From contig NZ_UEGO01000028.1 of the NCBI RefSeq assembly GCF_900465345.1, forward strand, positions 47,600-111,599: a stretch of 64,000 nucleotides of DNA, read 5' to 3'. The notes below the pieces were generated by a model. It was not told the DNA's origin. It did not search any database and saw nothing but the letters and a program-made list of their open reading frames with translations. Positions 57,243-64,000 of this stretch are shown here, in pieces. Both the position numbers and the translations under genes were made by a program. Each line of letters starts with the position of its first letter. Position 1 is the stretch's first letter. Source of the DNA: Asaia bogorensis (GTDB lineage: Bacteria; Pseudomonadota; Alphaproteobacteria; Acetobacterales; Acetobacteraceae).

Positions 57243-58469
57243 CTACGCAGCTTGTCCCAAAACAATTCCTCCCACTGCACTGATAGCGACCACGACCAGC
57301 GGGGGCGCCCGCCAGACTGTCAGTAAAACAAAGCCGACAAGCACAAGCCCGAAATCGCCCGACGATTTGACGGCGCTCGTCCAGACCGGCGTGTACAACG
57401 CAGCGCCCAGCAGGCCCACCACAGCGGCATTGACACCTCGCATGATCGCCTGTGCTGCTGGACGACTACGCAAGGAATCCCAGAAGGGTAATACCCCGAT
57501 GAGGATCAGGATCCCTGGCAGAAAGATGCCGAGCAGAGCCAGGAAGGCACCCGCTACACCGTGGGGTGGCAACTTGACGATCACACCGAGATAGGCGGCA
57601 AACGTGAAGAGTGGTCCCGGAACCGCCTGTGCAGCGCCATAACCGGCAAGAAAGGCGTCGTCACTGACCAGACCTGGTGTCACAAAGGCTTCATGGAGCA
57701 ATGGCAGCACCACATGACCGCCGCCAAACACGAGTGCGCCAGACCGGTAGAAGGCATCGAACAGTGAAAATCCCCCAGGCGCGCCATGGCCTCCGAGAAT
57801 AGGGAGAGCGAAGAGCAACACCACAAAGACCAGAAGCGCAGCAGCCCCGACACGGCGCGATACGGGCACGGCGACATGTCCGCTGTCCGACGTCGGAAGA
57901 GCGCGACAGAACCACAGGCCGACAACGCCCCCGAGGGCAATAGCGCCGATTTGGGCAAAGGGCGAGGTGACAAAAAGAATGATGAGTGCGGCTATCACCG
58001 CGATGGAACCACGGACCCGATCCGGACACAGTGTTCGTGCCATGCCCCACACGGCTTGTGCGACGATTGCCACGGCGACGAGCTTCAATCCATGCAAAAG
58101 GCCGAGGCCAATCGGCCCCTCGAGTGCGCTCGCGCTATAGGCAAAGAGAACAAGGGCGAACGCCGAAGGCAGAGTAAAGCCGGTCCACGCGGCGACGCCA
58201 CCAAGATAGCCCGCCCGCATCAGGCCAATGGAAAATCCCACCTGACTGCTCGCCGGGCCGGGCAGAAACTGACAGAGTCCCACGAGATCCGCATAGGCGC
58301 GCTCATCAAGCCACCGGCGCCGGACGACAAATTCGTCACGGAAATACCCGATATGCGCGATCGGTCCGCCGAAGCAGGTAACGCCCAGCCTGAGGAAGAT
58401 GAACAGCACTTCCCATGCTGCGGCTATCCGTTGACGTTCTGGCGCTGCGCCGAAGGGCACGATGGTCAT
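57243..58469 (-). CDS. chrA: ChrA chromate efflux transporter
   Basis: A 408-residue long-chain CHR protein made of two homologous halves. The half signatures are LGVTCFGGPIAHIGYFRDEFV with LCQFLPGPASSQVGFSIG, and LVFGGGHVVLPLLHEAFV with AAQAVPGPLFTFAAYLG. The family exports chromate by antiport. It stands alone and converges with the histidine kinase gene across about 280 non-coding bases. No ChrB regulator is seen. Confidence 0.92.
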   Translation of the reverse strand: MTIVPFGAAPERQRIAAAWEVLFIFLRLGVTCFGGPIAHIGYFRDEFVVRRRWLDERAYADLVGLCQFLPGPASSQVGFSIGLMRAGYLGGVAAWTGFTLPSAFALVLFAYSASALEGPIGLGLLHGLKLVAVAIVAQAVWGMARTLCPDRVRGSIAVIAALIILFVTSPFAQIGAIALGGVVGLWFCRALPTSDSGHVAVPVSRRVGAAALLVFVVLLFALPILGGHGAPGGFSLFDAFYRSGALVFGGGHVVLPLLHEAFVTPGLVSDDAFLAGYGAAQAVPGPLFTFAAYLGVIVKLPPHGVAGAFLALLGIFLPGILILIGVLPFWDSLRSRPAAQAIMRGVNAAVVGLLGAALYTPVWTSAVKSSGDFGLVLVGFVLLTVWRAPPLVVVAISAVGGIVLGQAA

Positions 58470-58607
58470 CGGGTTGGCCCCTTTGTCTTCCGGATAGGTG
58501 CGAGACAGATATCATGCGCATTTTAAGAGCGTCAGGCTGGCATGATCGACTTCATCAATCACAAAAAGTCTACATAAATCTAGCGAAGAATCGTAATTAT
58601 CTCTCCC

Positions 58608-58994
58608 TCAATAAGGCGGAACATAACCCGGTGCTGTCGGATAGGCTGGCGCTGCGGAACCAACGGTCGCAGCAACAACCCCTGCTATAAGGCCGGTCGC
58701 TGCGGCCATCAGAAGATACTGTCCGCCTGACTGCATCCAGTAGTAACCCGCGGGAGGTGCCCAGAGTCCCCGCCGCCCGCGCCAGTCACTGACCATCCAG
58801 CGCTGCTCACGCGGACCGGAATAATAGTCGCCTCTCTGCCAGTGTTTCATGTGGCCATAGCCATGTCCCCCACCATGATGGTCATGACCACCATGATCAT
58901 GCTCGCCGCGTGCCCAGGGAGGGTCTGCATAGGCAGCGGAACAGGTCATAAGCAGACTGACTGACAGGAGAGTTGTCGTGAATCGTTTTGTCAT
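58608..58994 (-). CDS. RcnB-like periplasmic protein
   Basis: A 128-residue secreted protein. The signal peptide (FTTTLLSVSLLMTCSAAYA) is followed by a His/Gly-rich stretch (GEHDHGGHDHHGGGHGYGHM), then the RcnB-family core (WQRGDYYSGPREQRWMVSDW and GLWAPPAGYYWMQSGGQYLLMAAATGLI). RcnB is linked to nickel/cobalt homeostasis in E. coli. The His-rich linker could bind metal. The start at 58994 has a strong GGAGGTG site. Confidence 0.78.
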   Translation of the reverse strand: MTKRFTTTLLSVSLLMTCSAAYADPPWARGEHDHGGHDHHGGGHGYGHMKHWQRGDYYSGPREQRWMVSDWRGRRGLWAPPAGYYWMQSGGQYLLMAAATGLIAGVVAATVGSAAPAYPTAPGYVPPY

Positions 58995-59013
58995 AGGCAC
59001 CTCCATATGAAGT

Positions 59014-59610
59014 TCAGGAAGAAAGCACGGCCTTACGGCTTTTGTGTGAACAGCCTTGATCTCCACGCAGCAGCATACGTCCTAAAACACCGTCTTTCAG
59101 AATGACCTGATGGAAAATCGCCGCCATGCCATGCGCTGTGGCAATCGCGACAATCAACCATGCGTTCCAGTGATGGATGTTTTGAATCCAATGGAGAAGT
59201 GGCACGGGGAAGCGAACAAATGGTGTGGGCATCAGGAGGCCGAAAAAACTCATGGCCTGCCCTGCCCCCCATCGCCAGAGGTAGCCGAGCACGATTTCAG
59301 CCAGAAGCAGGACATAGAGCGTATATTCCACGCCCAGCGCAAAGAGACGGTCGAGCGGCCGCAGAAGGTCCGATAGATGCCGGCCTTTCGTCAGGCGCCA
59401 GGCAATGCGGAACCCCATGATTGCCGTCAGCAGGATACCCGCTGTCAGATGCGCAACGACCATCAGATGGTGAATCGGTTTTGCAGGCCAGCCCCAGCTT
59501 TCGCCAAGAGCGAACAGAAACAGCACCAGAAAGGCAGTCGCCCAATGAAGGACGATCGTCGGCCTGTCATAGCGCAGGGTCTGCGTGATATCCGGCATCG
59601 CGTCAGGCAT
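59014..59610 (-). CDS. cytochrome b561-type membrane protein
   Basis: A 198-residue four-helix b-type cytochrome. Candidate haem ligands are the His residues in IVLHWATAFL, PIHHLMVVAH, LLHWIQNIHHW and ATAHGMAAIFHQV. The family moves electrons from quinol or other donors. It ends 19 bases upstream of the RcnB-like gene on the same strand, so the two may be co-transcribed. Confidence 0.85.
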   Translation of the reverse strand: MPDAMPDITQTLRYDRPTIVLHWATAFLVLFLFALGESWGWPAKPIHHLMVVAHLTAGILLTAIMGFRIAWRLTKGRHLSDLLRPLDRLFALGVEYTLYVLLLAEIVLGYLWRWGAGQAMSFFGLLMPTPFVRFPVPLLHWIQNIHHWNAWLIVAIATAHGMAAIFHQVILKDGVLGRMLLRGDQGCSHKSRKAVLSS

Positions 59611-59805
59611 GCACCTTCTCCCAGATAATGGTGAAGAAACTGTAGTTCATATCACACCAAACCTGACAGGAACCTGAACAAACAGGAATGATAAATAATA
59701 AATTCTATTGAAAATAACTCTCAGTATTAGAATTAATTATTTGTTGTCATGCGGAAATTGAAGACCTATTCGTGAACACAATTCAGATTGCTAACGGATA
59801 ATCTT

Positions 59806-60501
59806 ATGTCGCGACTTCATCCTCTCGCTGAACGTCATGCTGTCGAGAAACTGGGCTGGTTGCGCGCCGCCGTCCTCGGCGCTAATGATGGAACACTCTC
59901 CACCGGAAGCCTGATTGTTGGTGTTGCCAGTTCTCACGCGACACACGGCAGTATCCTCATCGCAGGATTATCCGCGCTTGTGGCTGGCGCCCTCTCCATG
60001 GCGGCCGGGGAATATGTTTCGGTCAGCTCCCAGCGGGATTCAGAACAAGCCGACATCGCCCGTGAAAAACAGGAACTGGCCACGGACTGGGACGGAGAAG
60101 TGACTGAATTGGCAGGGATCTATCAGCAGCGTGGGCTGGATGCAGATCTCTCCCACAAGGTGGCCGTCGCCCTCATGCAGCATGATGCCATCGGCGCTCA
60201 TGCCCGAGATGAACTGGGCCTTTCGGAAGCCACAGCGGCCAGACCCATCCAGGCGGCCTTCGCCTCGGCTTCTGCCTTTTCGTCAGGGGCGGTGCTGCCC
60301 GTTCTGGCGGCTGTTCTGGCCCCCGTGGCCTGGGTGTCCTGGAGTGTCTCCCTGACATCCGTCGTGGTTCTCGCCGTTCTAGGTATCGTTGGTGCAGTCG
60401 CCGGTGGCGCAGCCCCTTTGCGCCCGGCGCTGCGCGTGACGTTCTGGGGTATTATGGCAATGATCGTCACCGGCGGCATCGGACACCTGTTCGGCGTGTA
60501 A
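59806..60501 (+). CDS. VIT1/CCC1-family iron/manganese transporter
   Basis: A 231-residue membrane protein (WLRAAVLGANDGTLSTGSLIVGV, LVAGALSMAAGEYVSVSSQRDSEQ, then three helices ending in IGHLFGV). The Gly/Asp-rich first helix and the GEYVSVSSQ motif are diagnostic. Members export Fe(II) or Mn(II) from the cytosol. The ATG at 59806 is chosen; six extra upstream codons are possible. The upstream region is AT-rich. Confidence 0.88.
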   Translation: MSRLHPLAERHAVEKLGWLRAAVLGANDGTLSTGSLIVGVASSHATHGSILIAGLSALVAGALSMAAGEYVSVSSQRDSEQADIAREKQELATDWDGEVTELAGIYQQRGLDADLSHKVAVALMQHDAIGAHARDELGLSEATAARPIQAAFASASAFSSGAVLPVLAAVLAPVAWVSWSVSLTSVVVLAVLGIVGAVAGGAAPLRPALRVTFWGIMAMIVTGGIGHLFGV

Positions 60502-60552
60502 CGCAGAAACAGGTGTCAAGTGAGACCTGTGTAGCGCCCTTGACCCCGCCCA

Positions 60553-60576
60553 ATATATCCATGATAGTTGATATAT
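60553..60576. promoter_or_regulatory. ArsR operator candidate
   Basis: ATATATC and GATATAT, ten bases apart, overlap the arsR start codon at 60575. AT-rich palindromes at this position are typical ArsR/SmtB sites and would give autoregulation of the arsRCBH operon. Confidence 0.55.
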
Positions 60577-60928
60577 GGATACCGATTCTGCCATCGCCGC
60601 GCTCAATGCCCTCTCGCAGTCTACGCGACTAGAAATTTTTCGTCTGCTGGTGCGCCATGAACCGGACGGCCTGCCTGCCGGTGAAGTCGCCCGTCAGCTC
60701 GATCTGCCGCAGAACACCATATCGGCCCATCTCGCCACCCTGACACGCGCTGGCCTGCTGACCTCACAGCGCTACAGCCGACTGATCGTCTATCGCGCCT
60801 GCCTGGCACGCCTGCGCGACCTGATGCTTTTCCTGGTTAGGGACTGCTGTGCGGGCAGTCCCGAACTCTGCGCGCCCCTGGTCGCGACCCTGTCCTCCTG
60901 CTGTCCGTCCCCGGAATCCTGCCCATGA
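60575..60928 (+). CDS. arsR: ArsR-family arsenite-responsive repressor
   Basis: A 117-residue winged-helix repressor (LNALSQSTRLEIFRLLVRHE, LPAGEVARQLDLPQNTISAHL). The arsenic-binding cysteines are C-terminal: Cys91, Cys92 and Cys99 (RDCCAGSPELC), plus Cys109, Cys110 and Cys116. The classical N-terminal CVC site is absent. This is the layout of ArsRs with a C-terminal site. First gene of arsRCBH; its stop overlaps the arsC start. Confidence 0.9.
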   Translation: MDTDSAIAALNALSQSTRLEIFRLLVRHEPDGLPAGEVARQLDLPQNTISAHLATLTRAGLLTSQRYSRLIVYRACLARLRDLMLFLVRDCCAGSPELCAPLVATLSSCCPSPESCP

Positions 60929-61347
60929 CCATTACGATCTACCACAACCCGGCCTGCGGCACGTCGCGCAACGTGCTGGCGCTGATCCGCAACAGCGGCG
61001 AGGAGCCCCGGATCATCGAATATCTGAAAACCCCACCCAGTCGCGCCGAACTGGTCGATCTGATCGGCCGCATGGGGGTACCGGTGCGCGCGATCCTGCG
61101 CGAAAAGGGCACGCCCTATCACGAACTCGGCCTTGATGATCCAGCCCTGAGCGACGATGCGCTGATCGACGCCATGATGGCGCATCCGATCCTGATCAAC
61201 CGGCCCATCGTCATCACCCCGCTCGGTGTCGCGCTCTGCCGCCCGTCCGAGACGGTGCTGGATATCCTTCCTTCTTCGCAGCGTGGCGCATTCTCCAAAG
61301 AGGATGGGGAGAAGATCGTGGATGAGGCCGGAAAGCGGATCGTCTGA
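60925..61347 (+). CDS. arsC: ArsC glutaredoxin-dependent arsenate reductase
   Basis: A 140-residue arsenate reductase of the plasmid R773 type. The catalytic Cys11 is in [12 protein letters not shown]. Substrate-binding arginines are in [12 protein letters not shown] and [16 protein letters not shown]. It reduces As(V) to As(III) for export by ArsB. Overlaps arsR by four bases and arsB by one. Confidence 0.94.
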   Translation: MTITIYHNPACGTSRNVLALIRNSGEEPRIIEYLKTPPSRAELVDLIGRMGVPVRAILREKGTPYHELGLDDPALSDDALIDAMMAHPILINRPIVITPLGVALCRPSETVLDILPSSQRGAFSKEDGEKIVDEAGKRIV

Positions 61348-62642
61348 TGCTAGCCCTTGTTATTTTCATTGCCACGCTCGTATTCGTCATCTGGCAGCCG
61401 CGCGGTCTGGGCATCGGCTGGAGTGCGATGGCTGGTGCCACTGTTGCCCTGGCGACAGGCGTGATCCACTGGCACGATATCCCCGTCGTCTGGCACATCG
61501 TCTGGGACGCGACCTTTACCTTTATCGCACTGATCATCATCTCGCTTCTGCTGGATGAGGCCGGGTTCTTCCACTGGGCCGCCCTGCATGTGGTGCGCTG
61601 GGGCAAGGGTCGGGGCCGCACGCTGTTTCCTCTGATCGTGGTGCTGGGTGCGGCCATCGCGGCCGTGTTCGCCAATGATGGCGCGGCCCTGCTGCTCACG
61701 CCCATTGTCATCGCCATCCTGACCCAGCTTCGCCTGAGCCCCGCCGCCGCCCTGGCCTTTATCATCGCCACGGGCTTCGTCGCGGATACCACCAGCCTGC
61801 CACTGGTGATTTCCAATCTGGTGAACATCGTCAGCGCCAATTTCTTCGGCATTCCGTTTGACCGTTACGCCGCGATCATGGTCCCGGTCGATCTGGCCGC
61901 CCTTGGTGCAACACTTGCCGTGCTGTGGCTCTTTTATCGGCGGCAGGTGCCCCAGACCTACCCCGTTACTGAACTGCCCGCACCTGCCACGACCCTTCGT
62001 GACCGCCATGTGTTCCGCGCGGCTTTTCCCCTGCTGGCCCTGGTTCTGGCCGCCTATTTCCTGACCGCCCCGCTGCATATCCCGGTCTGTATCGTGGCCT
62101 GCCTGGCCGCCGGCACCCTGCTGGGGGTCGCGGGATATGGTGGTGTCATTCCCATCCGCCGCGTGCTGCGCGGTGCGCCGTGGCAGATCGTGATTTTCTC
62201 ACTGGGCATGTATCTGGTGGTTTACGGGCTGCGTAATGCCGGGCTGACCGATTATCTGGCGACAGCCCTGGTCTGGCTTGGCCACCGAGGGCCGTTTATC
62301 GCCACGATCGGCACCGGTTTTGTGGCGGCTATCCTGTCCTCGGTCATGAACAACATGCCCAGTGTGCTGGTCGGCGCACTGGCGATCGGGCAGGCGCAGG
62401 ACATCACGCCACTGACCCGTGACCTGATGGTTTACGCCAACGTCATCGGCTGCGATCTCGGCCCCAAATTCACCCCGATCGGCAGTCTGGCAACATTGCT
62501 GTGGCTGCATGTGCTGGCCTCCAAAAACTATCGGGTCACATGGGGGCAATACATGAAGGTCGGGCTGGTCCTCACGCCGCCCGTCCTACTGATTACGCTT
62601 GCTGCGCTCGCCTGCTGGCTGCCCGTCGTGAAACAGCCATGA
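61347..62642 (+). CDS. arsB: ArsB arsenite efflux permease
   Basis: A 431-residue membrane protein with 12 predicted helices ([111 protein letters not shown]). These are the ArsB/NhaD-type signatures. It exports arsenite and antimonite. Confidence 0.95.
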   Translation: MLALVIFIATLVFVIWQPRGLGIGWSAMAGATVALATGVIHWHDIPVVWHIVWDATFTFIALIIISLLLDEAGFFHWAALHVVRWGKGRGRTLFPLIVVLGAAIAAVFANDGAALLLTPIVIAILTQLRLSPAAALAFIIATGFVADTTSLPLVISNLVNIVSANFFGIPFDRYAAIMVPVDLAALGATLAVLWLFYRRQVPQTYPVTELPAPATTLRDRHVFRAAFPLLALVLAAYFLTAPLHIPVCIVACLAAGTLLGVAGYGGVIPIRRVLRGAPWQIVIFSLGMYLVVYGLRNAGLTDYLATALVWLGHRGPFIATIGTGFVAAILSSVMNNMPSVLVGALAIGQAQDITPLTRDLMVYANVIGCDLGPKFTPIGSLATLLWLHVLASKNYRVTWGQYMKVGLVLTPPVLLITLAALACWLPVVKQP

Positions 62643-63364
62643 CGATTAAAGGAACCGATGACGCTATGACTGCTCCTGACCTACCTGCCCTTAATTCAGA
62701 TTATCTTAAGCAGGTCGATTTTGCTCAACTTGAGCCTCAGCCACGTGTTGAGCATCCACCACGTATCCTCCTGCTTTATGGCTCCCTGCGCTCCCGCTCC
62801 TTCAGTCGCCTGCTTGTGCTGGAAGCAGAACGTATCCTGAAACTGCTGGGAGCAGAGACGCGAGTGTTCAATCCGACTGGCCTTCCGGTGGCGGACTCAG
62901 CACCCGTCACCCATCCCAAGGTTCAGGAACTGCGCGAGCTTTCGATCTGGTCGGAAGGGCAGGTCTGGTGCAGCCCTGAACGACACGGTACCATCACGTC
63001 TGTTTTCAAAAACCAGATCGACTGGCTGCCCCTGTCCGAAGGGGCTATTCGTCCGACGCAGGGGCGTACGTTGGCGGTCATGCAGGTCTCCGGCGGATCG
63101 CAGAGCTTCAATTCGGTGAATGCCCTACGGGTTCTGGGACGCTGGATGCGGATGTTCGCAATTCCCAACCAGTCCAGCGTGCCGATGGCCTATACGCAAT
63201 TCGCCGATGATGACCGCATGATACCGTCACCACTCTACGACCGCGTGGTGGATGTCATGGAAGAGCTGATGAAATTTACGTGGCTGCTGCGGGATCGGAC
63301 CGATTATCTAACCGACCGCTATAGCGAGCGATGCGAAGCTTTCAAACTGCCGGAAAATCTCTGA
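62639..63364 (+). CDS. arsH: ArsH NADPH-dependent FMN reductase
   Basis: A 241-residue flavodoxin-like protein. The FMN loop is [20 protein letters not shown]. Other family blocks are [41 protein letters not shown] and [17 protein letters not shown]. ArsH oxidises trivalent organoarsenicals. The ATG overlaps the arsB stop (ATGA), making it the last gene of the operon. Confidence 0.93.
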   Translation: MTIKGTDDAMTAPDLPALNSDYLKQVDFAQLEPQPRVEHPPRILLLYGSLRSRSFSRLLVLEAERILKLLGAETRVFNPTGLPVADSAPVTHPKVQELRELSIWSEGQVWCSPERHGTITSVFKNQIDWLPLSEGAIRPTQGRTLAVMQVSGGSQSFNSVNALRVLGRWMRMFAIPNQSSVPMAYTQFADDDRMIPSPLYDRVVDVMEELMKFTWLLRDRTDYLTDRYSERCEAFKLPENL

Positions 63365-63480
63365 AAACTGGAAAGATGAGCATCCTATTTTTCCAGCATT
63401 TCTTGCGCGATCACCCAAATCGAACAACATTGCCACCATCAACGATCAGTGCATCGCGACGTTCAAGACGGAGCTACCCG

Positions 63481-63612
63481 AAGACGATCCGGGTCGACCA
63501 GGGCTCGGAATTCGTTTCGCGCGATCTGGATCTAGGGGCTTATGTCAACAATGTCACGCTGGACTTCCCCCGACCCGGCAAACCGACGGACAATGCGTTC
63601 ATTGATACATCA
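63481..63612 (+). pseudogene. IS3-family transposase fragment
   Basis: About 44 codons of an integrase-core domain: KTIRVDQGSEFVSRDLDLGA then YVNNVTLDFPRPGKPTDNAF. The second catalytic Asp (VDQGSEF) and the start of the Glu block (PTDNAFID) are visible. The expected GRP.DN.FIESF-type continuation is lost, so the copy is dead. Confidence 0.75.
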
Positions 63613-63695
63613 CGCGAACGTGAAAACCGACAAAAACGCGCCTGATTACTTTTCCGTTTGTTTCCTATGTGTTTCCTGCGCGAGGAATTGGGCAC

Positions 63696-63726
63696 AAAAA
63701 AAGCCACCCTTCTGGGTGGCTTTTCT
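63696..63726. terminator. bidirectional intrinsic terminator
   Basis: AGCCACCC / GGGTGGCT with a four-base loop, an A-run on the left and TTTTCTTT on the right. It serves the minus-strand tRNA-fMet transcript and possibly plus-strand read-through from the ars side. Confidence 0.88.
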
Positions 63727-63751
63727 TTAGTCTTTTCAGACGCTTATTCAC

Positions 63752-63828
<77 letters not shown>

Positions 63829-63864
63829 GGGGTGGTGGTGTGTTTTGTGGGGTGGATCAGGGGA

Positions 63865-63978
63865 CCTGGCGGCGACCGACTTTTCCGCATCTTGAGATGC
63901 AGTATCATAGGCGCTGGGGCGTTTCACGGCCGAGTTCGGGATGGGATCGGGTGGAAGTCTCCCGCCATAGCCACCAGG
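63865..63978 (-). rRNA. rrf: 5S ribosomal RNA
   Basis: About 114 nt on the minus strand. It starts CCTGGTGGCTATGGCGGGAG and contains CCCGATCCCATCCCGAACTC and AACGCCCCAGCGCC; the ends pair (CCTGGTGGC with the terminal GCCGCCAGG). Followed by tRNA-fMet on the same strand, the common end of an alphaproteobacterial rRNA operon. Confidence 0.95.
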
Positions 63979-64000
63979 TCTTCTGATCCACCCGACAACT

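Overview
The window reads as one side of an integrated, plasmid-like conjugative element loaded with metal-resistance genes, ending at an rRNA operon. Gene content suggests an alphaproteobacterium, most likely an acetic acid bacterium or a relative: a VirB/Trb-type transfer cluster with traG and a DUF3363 relaxase, RepA of the RPA family, and DUF2274, DUF2840, DUF736, DUF2285, DUF2493 and DUF932 accessory genes. The genus is inference only. A 5S rRNA and an initiator tRNA at the right edge show that this part is chromosomal.

Layout, left to right. Positions 1-4560 are a defence patch: the 3' part of an OLD-family ATPase/TOPRIM nuclease plus a UvrD-like helicase (a Gabija-like pair), then a 435-residue protein with a PD-(D/E)xK nuclease signature, then a scrap of an IS5-type transposase. 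Positions 5066-18169 hold a LysR regulator convergent with a tightly overlapped minus-strand transfer operon (traG, copG-like gene, trbB-C-D-E-J-L-F-G-I, DUF2274). Positions 18524-25672 hold a plus-strand efflux operon, csoR/inrS-like - czcC - czcB - czcA - nreB-like MFS, probably for nickel/cobalt. Positions 25930-37428 are the minus-strand mobilisation, replication and accessory block (relaxase, lytic transglycosylase, DUF736, TraF peptidase, DUF2840, DNA methyltransferase, RepA, HTH protein, a frameshifted DUF6499/DUF2285 gene, DUF2493, TOPRIM protein).

Positions 37488-45408 are a complete 7.9-kb Tn3-family transposon flanked by a 5-bp target duplication (GTATT). It carries a MarR-type regulator and a DUF417/RclC-like membrane protein besides tnpR and tnpA. 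An IS110-superfamily (IS1111-type) element sits at the same point in each 38-bp terminal repeat. The roughly 310-nt non-coding 3' region of each IS carries a long stem and short copies of both IS/target junctions, which is what a guide (seek/bridge) RNA directing insertion into Tn3 ends would look like. This is the most interesting signal in the window.

The backbone resumes with DUF932 and a long ParB. Positions 49427-56960 hold a second CzcCBA-type efflux operon with its own two-component system. Positions 57243-63364 hold chrA, an RcnB-like protein, cytochrome b561, a VIT/CCC1 transporter and arsR-arsC-arsB-arsH. An IS3-type remnant, a terminator, tRNA-fMet and 5S rRNA close the window. Together the genes describe a self-transmissible element specialised in metal and metalloid tolerance (Ni/Co, divalent cations, chromate, arsenic), with defence genes at one end and later transposon insertions in its backbone.
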